A stretch of 18,541 bases of DNA from Bondarzewia mesenterica (taxonomy: Eukaryota; Basidiomycota; Agaricomycetes; Russulales; Bondarzewiaceae): NCBI GenBank assembly GCA_004802705.1, contig SGPL01000613.1:1-18541 (forward strand), read 5' to 3'. The notes beneath the pieces are model-generated. The model saw nothing but the letters and a program-made list of their open reading frames with translations, searched no databases and was not told the DNA's origin. Positions 1-8,807 of the stretch are shown here, one piece after another. The translations under genes were made by a program, and so were the position numbers. How positions within the stretch are numbered: the first letter of the stretch is position 1; every line of letters starts with the position of its first letter.

Positions 1-3000
1 TGCGGGGCCGCGGGGCGGTTCTCATATGAGACTTGGGAAATGGAACGGGGCCTATAACCAGCGGTGTCAACTCCGTCGAAGGGCGTAACAGGTCTAGTGG
101 CAGGGGTCGAAGCTCGCGACGGGGGTCGAATAGGTGGTGGAGGTTCCTCTATATGTATGCGTGAGAGGGAGTAGGTGGCGAAATGGAATTTATGTTACCT
201 TCATAGATTGTTTCTTCGATAGGATTACTATCCCAAGAGGCGGTGGCAGAGTGACCCTCTTGACTTTGACTATTCTGCTTGGCCAATAAGAGTCTTAGAC
301 TTAAATCCGGATCCGACTCTGCCAGAGTACCACCAATCTTCCCTGGTGGCTCCCCCTCGGATTCCTCGTCACTATGCGGAGGTGTCCTGTCCCCCGGTTG
401 CAGATTTAGACCTGCGACCTGATCGCAAACCACTTCGAATCGGAGAAGAACCCTCGGGTTCGCTGGTAGATCCTTTAGGGGACCTACTGCGCCTCTTGAG
501 CAAATTTCGAGAAGGCGTTGAGGCCCTGCTAGGTGCGATGGACTCATCGTCCATACCATATACAGATGTAGCTGCGGTCGATCCCGAACGATGAGAGAAC
601 CTCATCAGACTTCCATCCGACGTCGTGTGGGTATAGACCGACGAACGGCTGATGGTGGACTTTGTTCGTCTATGACTGCTCACGGAGTTACCAAAGGTTT
701 CGGCTTTGGATGTGCTCGCCCGCGCGTTGAAGAGGTTTCGAGAAATCACGTCAAGGCCAAATATAGCGGCACGCGAGCGAGTGGATGCCGTCGGCGTAGA
801 AGGTAGCGAGTTCCTGCCCGTCCGGAATTTAAACAAGCCGTACGAATGGACTAAAAGACGCTACATGAGCACGATTTGCACGGGAGATGGAGAGAAACCC
901 ACTGGTGTCGACTATGCGTTCCGGTATTCGCTTGGCCTGCACGATATCCTCATCACTAGGCTCGTCGTTTGGAAAGCCCGAAGTTACTGTATACCGGCAA
1001 AGTTCACCAGCCATTGGCTGTACACGGATCGCCACATGTGGAGGGCCGTTCATACCGAAGGGAAGGGGGTCTGATGAACCAAGTGCATCGATCTGCACGA
1101 CGACCTTGGTCTAGAGCAACACAAGGCCGTCAATCGATTGTTCATGACTGGGTCCAGAGGACTCACCTTCTTCGTCTCTTTCAAAAAATCAGTCCTCTGA
1201 TAGATGTTGAAGTAGGTCCGCGCGATAGTGACGCGACCCTTCTTTGCTTCCACTTCCCTTTCTTCTCCGCGTAGGGCGACTGACTGACCGGATTTCGTCC
1301 GATACACTGCCTGGGCCTGCCACAGATTCTCCAAGAAGCGCATTTTTTCTATCTCGGTTTTCGTGGGATTCATGTTCACGGGCGCTGGGGGGAGAACAAC
1401 AGACAGAGACCTGAAAGATCGACCCGACCACCGATCAGTTTGATCCTGAGGGGGATTCTCCAAGTACAGATGAAAATCTAGGTAGCATGCAATGGTAAGA
1501 AGAAAGGAGGGGAAAGATCAAATGATCACTTGCCGGCACCACCGACATCCGTGGCGACAACTTCAGAGATATCCACGACGCCTTTGCAGCTGATACCTGA
1601 TCTCTTGATCCCCACAGGTCGTCCACTCGCCTTCATTACTTTCTCCAACAGATCAAGTCCAGACAGTGATCTCCCGCTCTTCTCTCCATTTCCCGGTCGC
1701 TTCACGATCATGAGTTTGTCGTCAAACAAGAACAAGCTACAATGAAGGGAATCGGGAGAGGATGCCGCACCAGAGGCAGACGACGGGAGCGGAGTATCTA
1801 ACGAGATATCTTCGACGTCGACGCAATCGATGAAGCGTCGGGAGTTTGAGACCAATGCTGGAGGGAAACCGTCCATGGTCGTGCCTAAACAATACATGAC
1901 GGCGGCTCGCTTCGTTTGTTCATCGGTCTCAGCAAGTGCGATCCTGCTTGCTATGTCGTCCGCCTCAAGCAACTTTACCCGCTGAGGATCACCAAGGTGC
2001 ATACGTTTGATCATAGTGCGGAACATGAGGGTGTACCTTGGTATTCTTTGAACAGGGTCCATGAGAAGCTCGCGCAGCCCGACTCGATTTTTCGTGTCTG
2101 TAGAAGAATATTTGATGCGCTACACAGAAAATTAGACACCACAAAGGAAAAAGGCAGTATAATCTGCACTCACATCTACATATGCAGCGAAACCCGATGA
2201 CCGCTTTGACATCTCCCGTTCAAATATAGCTTGGGCCTCTTCCCGTTTGACATAGTACTGTTTGTACTGATCAAAACCGCGAAGCTCTTTGAAGTGTCGC
2301 AACGCTACATCCCCGATGTACCCCACAGTCTGAGGGCCGTCAGGCAACACCATCTTCTCCAGATCCGCGAGAAAGCTCTCGTTCACAGGTAAGAGATTGT
2401 CAACGTTACCGAAGAGTGTCTTCGCCTCATAGGCGGGAAGGATCGCGGTGTCTTTGTTACGGGCAAACGTTCGGAGGGGGTCTGCGTAGTCGAATTTGAG
2501 TATGTGAAGCCGCTTGACATAGGATCGTTCCGTAGATACGAGCTCGTTCACGATGTCTTGAATGGCAGAGGAGTCAGTCAACGCCCGCCTGCGTGGGCCA
2601 TTCTGCAAATCAAATCGTGCAATATTAGACTTAGATACGGGCTGAAAGCGGGAGTGATTGTGGTTCGGATAATTGAAGGGCTAAGCTCGCATGCAGCTTG
2701 TGTCCAACGCTCGCACAAGCGAAGTAGACAGCCACCGGCGGATGAGACATAGTCATAGTATAACACACTCACAGTCCCCGAAAGCTCGTCGTTCAATGAC
2801 TCTGTCGGTAGCGAATCACCACTTTCGAAAGCGTGCAATGGTTCCCCTAGTGATGCAACTAGATCCTGCACCTCTGAGACAACAAGGTCAATCGGGCCTT
2901 ACAAAAATATCTCACATAAAGCCATGACTCACCTTCTGAGACCCCTTGTCCATTCTCGCTCTCAACTACCACTCCACAAAAGAAAACACGCTTAGTGGTA

Positions 3001-3089
3001 GTTCCGGCTGTTTTGGACCTGACCGGTGGCTCCCAGTCGTCTCCGCTTGCCAGAGGTACGATCTTTCGTGGAGATATATTCAATGCCAT
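1..3089 (-). CDS. Rho guanine-nucleotide exchange factor (DH-PH, Dbl family), 3' end outside window
   Basis: Predicted activator of Rho-type GTPases (GDP to GTP exchange), probably acting in cell polarity at the cell cortex. I rebuilt nine exons: 2933-3089, 2773-2873, 2174-2602, 1534-2119, 1167-1477, 903-1110, 488-850, 199-411 and 1-148. All phases agree and give at least 838 residues with no stop. The DH domain (about residues 100-297) opens with IQDIVNELVSTERSYVKRL and carries the hallmark PVQRIPRY (251-258). A PH-like region follows (about 300-526), then a conserved-looking stretch (NGPPHVAIRVQPMAGEL) and a long Ser/Pro/Arg-rich, probably disordered tail that runs off the left edge. Intron 4 (1478-1533) needs a GC donor (GCAAGT). 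Intron 2 (170 nt) is unusually long for this window and could hide a small exon. The start at 3089 is the first in-frame ATG that reads into the conserved part, but its context is weak, so an upstream exon is possible. The family call is firm; the target GTPase cannot be told. Confidence 0.9.
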
Positions 3090-3430
3090 AAGCGATCCTC
3101 TTGATCCTGTGGCGAGCCGGATATCGAGAACAAAGACTCGCCAGCGAGAAAAGGTTATGTAGTTTGTAAGGGGGATCGAGGAAAGATAGCTAATAGTTAA
3201 GCCAACATGAACAACGCCTATTGGCTGCTTTCCTCGGTTCGTTGACGCGTCTCCTTCGTCACACGTGACCGTCGCGTCCAAGCCAGGAACGCTGTTCGCG
3301 TTTCAAAGTTCAAGTTCACCGAAGATGTCAATATTTCACCGATCCAATCTCAATCATCATAGTGACCACCATAAAGTACAGTTACACTCGGACTACAGAA
3401 AACGTACATCAAGAACTGTCCAATGATCCG
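3090..3430 (-). promoter_or_regulatory. Intergenic region between RING gene 3' end and RhoGEF start
   Basis: This 341 bp stretch has no supported gene. It should hold the promoter and 5' UTR of the RhoGEF and the upstream neighbour's 3' UTR. On the minus strand there is a CCAAT pentamer at 3220-3224, about 130 bp upstream of the RhoGEF ATG, and a CACGTG palindrome at 3262-3267. Both are short motifs, so function is inferred only from position. Confidence 0.4.
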
Positions 3431-4849
3431 CTAGAACCTCTTCTTCTGACTGCGCGTAGCGATCAACTGCTCCAATCGTCTTTTCTTCAAAGACCGAGGT
3501 GAATTGGAATACGTTACACCCAGATCATGAGAAGATCCGGCAGTTTGATCGGGGGGAGGTGTTGTTGTTGTTGGTGGATCTGGATCTGGCTCCGATGCAA
3601 TGGAATCCTGATGAGCCACTTCGGACGCTGTCGAGCTGGTCCGAAGAGTAGAATTGTAGCCATTGTGTGAACTTAAGATAATATTAGCGTACCTCGCGTC
3701 CGGGTCTCCGTCATCGACGAAAGCCTCCTCAGCCTCTTCCTCACTTGTTTCTTGCTCACCCCGAGTATCCATCTCCGCGAATTCCTTTGCGATTTCAGTG
3801 AGATAATCCCATTGCTGGTCGGCCGTAAATTGCACTGTTTCAAAGTCTTCCCGCTTGCACGGTTCTCGGCATTGCGGGCACGTAACTTCGGGAGACCCCG
3901 ATTGAAGTCGGGTTAAGCAATCATCACAGAAGATATGTTGGCACAGAAGACTTTGATGGCCTCGATGAGTGCTCGTACTAGAAAATAGATACGTCTCGTC
4001 CAACCGTACCTTGAGCATCTGTTTAATTCCATATGTTCCAAACATATGGTGCAATCTTCTTCCTCTTCAGCCAGAGCAACACTAGAAATGATATCCTGGA
4101 ACCTTCGGAGAAGCTACGCGACCGGCACAAGTGATCATTTTCGATACGTACGCAGTACCGAAAAAAAGTTTCACTCACCTTTCGCATAACATGGGTCGTG
4201 TCAGGGACACCATTGGCCAGTTCATTCTGTAATTCCGCCATATCTGCTTCAACTTCCTTCAATTGGAGCTGATCACCAATGGAAAGGGCGTCGGATACAG
4301 AGGTAAGACCACAACCGAACGCGGAAAATAGACATGGCGCTCGCCTTCTGAATCTTCCCCTTGTCTTTGGCTCTAAGCTTAAGAAAAGTAATCGCGCTGA
4401 GAGCCGGTCTGCCTACACCACACGACAGTGCTCACCTTTTTCAGCCTATGAATATCTGCCTTCAGGCTCCTGACCTGACGCTGAAGATCGGCGTTCGTCA
4501 TCCCGCCTGTTCTACCTCTTCGGGGTTGGATGTCTGCCTCCACGGAATTGTGGAGCTCGTCCAACTCGGTTCGAAGCTCAACGTTTTGGCGCTTCAACGA
4601 GGAGATACGCCTACGAAGGGCCTTGACCCCTTGCTGAGCAGCAGACATATGTGCCTACATAAAAGGGGCAGTCTGCGTTATTCGATGTCGGTGAGTCGTA
4701 TGATATTATGCACATACTTCAAGTTGGCCATCCGAATCATCATGTTGAGGAGAAGCTAATTCGTAGGATGGATCGTCGTCGAGCATGTGAAGGTCACCGG
4801 ACGACGACGACGCTCTCGTTGATGATGACCTACCAGTGGTGAGAGGCAT
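3431..4849 (-). CDS. Coiled-coil RING-finger protein, predicted E3 ubiquitin ligase
   Basis: A 365-residue protein from six exons: 4718-4849, 4436-4654, 4345-4377, 4179-4268, 4010-4113 and 3431-3950. The Ser-rich start (MPLTTGRSSS) is followed by heptad-like coiled coil from about residue 50 to 150 (for example LRRRISSLKRQNVELRTELD). A C3HC4 RING follows, with zinc ligands Cys179, Cys182, Cys196, His198, Cys201, Cys204, Cys217 and Cys220 (CTIC, CQHIFC, DDC, CPQC). Introns 3951-4009 and 4114-4178 must be removed to assemble the RING; intron 3951-4009 lies between its second and third Cys ligands. The C-terminal ~145 residues are acidic, then Pro/Thr-rich, ending in a basic KKRRLEQL...QKKRF tail that may be a nuclear signal. 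Intron 4269-4344 would be GC-AG (GCGAGC); a weak in-frame GT donor at 4320 would add eight residues. The domain is certain; the substrate and an exact orthologue are not recognised. Confidence 0.9.
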
Positions 4850-5189
4850 CGCTGGTTAGTCGGATGCGTTACTGTAGACTTTATAGGGAACTTTATCCGT
4901 GATTTCGGGACGTCATCAGATCTGAAATGCAGATTCGGATTGCTTCGTTTGATCCGCATACATATGCCTTGCCTATGACCGTTTAACGTGTTCACCGTCC
5001 CTGTCGATAAATGGTAAAAATATTACACCGCAGGCTCGAATCTCACAGTAAGAGCGACATTATATTTTTCATTTTTTGCCTATCATTATCACAAAAATTC
5101 AAGCAGCGAATGAAATACATGTGACGCGTGACGAATAAGACTTCCAAGTCGCTCTGGCATTGCTACCTCTTGACTAGTGACTTGGTGCC
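4850..5189. promoter_or_regulatory. Divergent promoter region between RING gene and tRNase Z gene
   Basis: These 340 bp separate two divergently transcribed genes and must contain both upstream regions. The most AT-rich part is around 5058-5100, with T-runs and a TTATATTTTT stretch facing the tRNase Z gene. I see no further confident motif and no coding signal; the small open frames here are not conserved-looking. Confidence 0.45.
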
Positions 5190-6543
5190 ATGCTAGGTCG
5201 AGGCTTGAGATCTCTCAAGCTGGTCGGTTTAACGTCTCGAACAACCCTTCAAGTGCTGAAGAACCCGCCCGGTACTCGCTCGATCTATCACACCATGCAC
5301 TCCACAATCAATATCACCTTCCTCGGGACATGCTCGTCACAACCATCCACAACGCGCAACCACTCCGCGATGGCTTTGAGGCTGAGTGGAGATGTCTGGC
5401 TGTTTGACTGCGGTGAAGCGACACAGCATCAGCTTCAGAAAAGCAGTGTGAGGATGGGCAGGATTCAGAAGATTTTCATCACGCACACGCACGGTACGTC
5501 TAACAATCAAGCAGTCTGCGGAAGCACGCGCCTTGACCAGAAATTCAGGCGATCACATTTTCGGACTTGTCCCTCTGCTAGCAAGTTGTCTTGATGGCAC
5601 TGGAGGGACGGTTGAACCAGCGGATGACAAGCGAGTTGTAGAGGGTGCAGGCAAGCCGGTCAGTAAGCCGGATGCCGCTCGTGAAGGGTTACTGAAGTTT
5701 TCACAGCTCTTAGAAATCTACGGACCTCTCGGCACTAGAGCCTACCTCCGCAGTGGTCTCACCTACACGCACACGGTCCTCGGCTCGCCCTACGTCGTCC
5801 ATGAACTCCGTTTCCCGACCGATCCTCAAGACGGCGACTACACCTCCCTTCCTCCTTTACCCTATGAATCGCCCGAAGGACGCAATATCACGCAAGTAGA
5901 CGGACTTTGGCCCGACATATTCAAGGACACCTTGATCTCCGTGTCAGCTGCGCCCGTCCACCATTCTGTGCCGTGCGTTGGCTATGTGGTCCAGGAGGCA
6001 CCGATACCAGGGAGGATACAGCCGGCGGAGTACATGCCGCACATCGAGCGCACCGGCGCGCCTAGGTCGGTGCTGGGCAGGATTCAGAAGGGAGAAAACG
6101 TCGAGCTTTCCGATGGCACCATTTTGAAGCCCCCCGAGCGACGGCCAGGGCGAAAACTTGCGATTCTGGGTGACACGTATGACCCCTCGCCCATCGCTGA
6201 CCTCGCAGCCGGTGCTGATATCCTTATCCACGAGGCCACGAACGCCCACCTGCCCGGCGTGGTTCTTGAGACTAAGGACAGCGACACTTACGAGACCGTG
6301 GAGGAACGGACGAAGTCGAGAGGCCACTCCACGCCGCAGATGGCTGGGGCATTCGCGCACCGGATCGGTGCGAAGGCGTTGTTGCTCAATCATTTCTCTG
6401 CTCGGTATGCGGGGAACGATGATGAAGATTACTTGGCCAAGAAGATGATGACCGCCATCAAAAATTTGGCTCGGCAGAACTTCAAGGGCACCATCATTTG
6501 CGCGCGCGACTTTTTATCCTTCGATGTAAACCTCAGCCAATAG
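5190..6543 (+). CDS. tRNase Z, short form (ELAC1-like metallo-beta-lactamase endonuclease)
   Basis: Removes the 3' trailer of precursor tRNAs so that CCA can be added. Two exons, 5190-5493 and 5549-6543, give 432 residues. Conserved elements in order: [28 protein letters not shown], the zinc motif HTHGDH (residues 99-104), [11 protein letters not shown] (about 237-247), GDTYDPSP (Asp310), LIHEAT (327-332), GHSTP (His361) and LNHFSARY (His383). These match a complete single-domain RNase Z; the extra N-terminal half of long-form tRNase Z is absent. The 55-nt intron cuts the zinc motif between its two halves. The first 35 residues ([10 protein letters not shown]...) are basic with no acidic residue before Asp68 and resemble a mitochondrial targeting leader. 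A second in-frame ATG at 5295 (Met36) would give a protein without it. The gene diverges from the RING gene and converges on the THOC7-like gene. Confidence 0.95.
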
Positions 6544-6627
6544 AGATGAAAAACGATATGTGGACTTCGATGCGAAGATAGTATGCGATGCTAATGAACA
6601 TATACCATAGAGAATAGGGCGCGAAAA
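6544..6627. other. 84-bp gap between convergent stop codons
   Basis: The tRNase Z gene (plus) and the THOC7-like gene (minus) end 84 bp apart. This leaves little room for two 3' UTRs and polyadenylation sites, so their transcripts probably overlap tail to tail. The gap is AT-rich (for example AACATATACCATAG). No specific poly(A) signal was identified with confidence. Confidence 0.5.
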
Positions 6628-7854
6628 TTAATCGTCTGGCGGATCTGACAATTCACTACTCTCATCACCAGTCTCGCCCTCCTCCAACTCCTCGTCCCTC
6701 ACCTTTGTCTTCGACCTCACCTCTTTCGCGACCGGTTCCTCCGTCAGCTCGCCCATCTCGATATCGTCATCTTCTTCAGTCGCCTTCGACGGGACTTGAG
6801 TCGCGGCGGTGAGAGGGGGAGTCGACATTGACGACCCACCGCGAGAACGAAGGTTCCGCACGGTCGGCAGAGCAGGGGTAAGATTCCCTGGATAGAATGA
6901 TCCGGCACCGGGATTAAGGGAAGCTGAGAGCGGGACGTCGTCGGACGACGGTCTGTCTTCTTCTCCATCCTCCTTCTCCATGTCGAGGTCGGTGACGATA
7001 GTAAGCGGCACTATTTCGCCGTCGCTGGCTGCTGCGTCCATCGCTGGCGTGGCGGCGCGCGGTGTCTCCGTATCTTTACCCATGAGCCGCAGGGAACCAA
7101 GATCGAATATGATGGTGGCGAGGGCGGATTTCTGGGATTGAATGAGGCGGTTGTGTGCGTCGTGGTCCGCGTGGATGGCGGCCATATCGTTTTCGAGCGA
7201 TTGTATTGTTCTGTACACGTCTCTAAGCAATACAACATCTGTGAATCGACGGTCGGACGTACTGTTCGAGTTCCTCTCGATTTGGGAGAGTGTTGATTTT
7301 CTCCGCGACGAGGTCGTATTCGATCTTCTGTCGTCGTTCCATCTGCGCATGTTCCAGGGACGTCTTCAACTGCTCAATCTGTCCCCTGAGCGATATTCTC
7401 TCATCCTCTACGTATCGTGGGCAAGGTCACGTACCGAGTACAACATACAAGATCTTGGAGACTCACCAATCCTCTGCTGCTCCCTGTGATACTCCTCGAC
7501 TTGTCGTACTTCCGCCTCACAGACCATGACAGCCTTCCTCAGATGCAAGCTAAACGAAGCAAGCTCCACCAAGAAGGCTTCACGCGCATCCTCTATGCTA
7601 CTGGAGGATGTTGATGGAAGGGGAACTATAGGTTCATGTGCAACAGTCGTGTAGTTGTGAAACTTTTTGATGACGCGTCGTAAAGCGCGTTCGTCGTTCG
7701 TGATTCGAGAATGGATGATCGCATCTAAAATTGAGGCGAGCGAAATGAGTTCGCAGCAGAGAAGACGGGCGAAGCACGGACCTTCTTCCTCGACGCTCAG
7801 TGGCGAAGCTGCAGCTGGCTGTGGGGTGCCCGGTGCAGATGGTTTGCTGGACAT
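6628..7854 (-). CDS. THO complex subunit 7 (THOC7/Mft1-like), nuclear mRNA export
   Basis: THO couples transcription to mRNP packaging and export in the nucleus; THOC7 is a coiled-coil subunit. Three exons (7467-7854, 7263-7407, 7210-6628 read downward) give 371 residues with phases 1 and 2 matching at both junctions. Residues about 20-75 are helical (FARLLCCELISLASILD, ERALRRVIKKFHNYTT). Residues about 88-225 form the THOC7-type coiled coil: EAFLVELASFSLHLRKAV, EEYHREQQR, DERISLRGQIEQLKTSLEHA, RRQKIEYDLVAEKINTLP, then IQSLENDMAAIHADHD. The remaining ~145 residues are low-complexity and acidic (EEDDDIEMGELTEEP, DEELEEGETGDESSELSDPP) and probably disordered. Animal THOC7 is about 200 residues, so this tail is an addition. 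The call rests on remembered family sequence, without a search. Confidence 0.85.
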
Positions 7855-8195
7855 GGTGCGCGGTTGATTAGACCTTGTCGATATATATGGTACGGCGAAC
7901 GAGGACGAGAATATGGTTTCAGACTTTCAAGCTGTAGTTGTTCTCGAGGAAGACCGACGCCACAAGTGAAGACAAAATGTCATGACCTCGTCCTGAACCA
8001 AGTCTCCACGTGATTGGTTCTCCTCTCTGGAGTCTGGACTGTCAGTCTGCACCGACCAAGCACCGACATTAAAAGGCTCCTGACTTATTACGACACATCC
8101 AACTCGCACAAAATTTCGTGGACAAGGCCCCCTTTCTCCCCTCTTCATAAACAACCTATTCATAGGGCAATTACGAGTCCACGACTCCATCCGTC
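7855..8195. promoter_or_regulatory. Divergent promoter region between THOC7-like and VTC1-like genes
   Basis: These 341 bp lie between two divergent start codons. A CACGTG palindrome at 8007-8012 is followed directly by ATTGG (8013-8017), an inverted CCAAT pentamer, giving CACGTGATTGG about 180 bp from the VTC1-like ATG. In budding yeast the VTC genes are phosphate-regulated through CACGTG-type Pho4 sites; applying this here is inference, and CACGTG occurs several other times in the window. No coding signal was seen. Confidence 0.45.
8007..8017. promoter_or_regulatory. CACGTG E-box adjoining inverted CCAAT
   Basis: CACGTGATTGG in the shared THOC7/VTC1 upstream region. CACGTG is the core site of basic helix-loop-helix factors (Pho4 and Cbf1 in yeast); CCAAT is bound by the HAP/NF-Y complex. 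The direct adjacency is seen in the sequence; use as a phosphate-response element is inference. Confidence 0.4.
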
Positions 8196-8807
8196 ATGTC
8201 CACACAACCCCTACTCCAGCGCACGGCTGCTAAGCGCATCGCACTCCCGATCCGGATCGAGCCCAAAGTCTCCTTTGCGAACGAGCGCACATTCCTATCA
8301 TGGCTGCATTTCACGGTGATTTTGGGTGGGCTGTCGGTTGGCCTGTTGAACTTTGGTGATAAGGTCTGTGCATACCGTTCCTCTGCGCTGGGAGGTCTCT
8401 CGACTGATATGCATGCAAGGTTGGGAAAATCAGTGCTGCTATGTTCTCCATCGTATGTGAGTACCCTCTGTCTGAGCTGATGCCGTTATTTTTGTGGGTA
8501 TGGATGAACTGACCGTCTTCTAGCGGTGGCTATCATGGTATATGCCCTGTACACATACCATTGGCGCGCTGCATCGATCCGTCAAGGAGGCCGAGGACCT
8601 TATGATGATCGTCTGGGACCTGTGAGTGCACACCTTCTACGCCCCATAGACTACATCGCGAACTGACCTTCAAAATTTAGACGTTGCTGTGTTTGGCGTT
8701 ACTGAGTATGTCGTTTCTAATTTGCAATGCATACCCGAGATGCCGACACTTCTTCAGTTTGTATCATCGTCAATTTTGTCCTGCGCTTCACAGAAGGCGA
8801 TGTATGA
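8196..8807 (+). CDS. VTC1: Vacuolar transporter chaperone 1 (VTC1-like, DUF202 membrane protein)
   Basis: Small membrane subunit of the VTC complex, which makes polyphosphate and moves it into the vacuole or acidocalcisome-like organelle. Five exons (8196-8363, 8420-8456, 8524-8621, 8681-8705, 8758-8807) give 125 residues, close to the 129 of yeast Vtc1. The family signature [20 protein letters not shown] (residues 20-39) is intact. There are three hydrophobic segments: about 34-54 (ending GLLNFG), 60-81 ([20 protein letters not shown]) and 102-119 ([17 protein letters not shown]). The loop [15 protein letters not shown] and the C-terminal RFTEG also fit Vtc1. Exons 2 and 4 are only 37 and 25 nt. 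All phases match, so the model is well supported. The cytosolic SPX and catalytic domains of Vtc2-4 are absent, as expected for this subunit. Confidence 0.96.

Noticed and set aside
372..374. TAG at 372-374 as the end of the RhoGEF
   Set aside because: A phase-matched intron (412-487, GTAGGT to GCAG) bypasses it and a further intron (149-198) continues the Pro/Ser-rich tail to the window edge.
5028..5050. tRNA-like T-loop sequence (GGCTCGAATCT)
   Set aside because: The flanking bases do not pair as a T stem, and no acceptor, D or anticodon arm could be found nearby.
5944..6393. 149-codon minus-strand frame opposite tRNase Z
   Set aside because: It is antisense to a conserved exon with complete catalytic motifs and shows no domain of its own.
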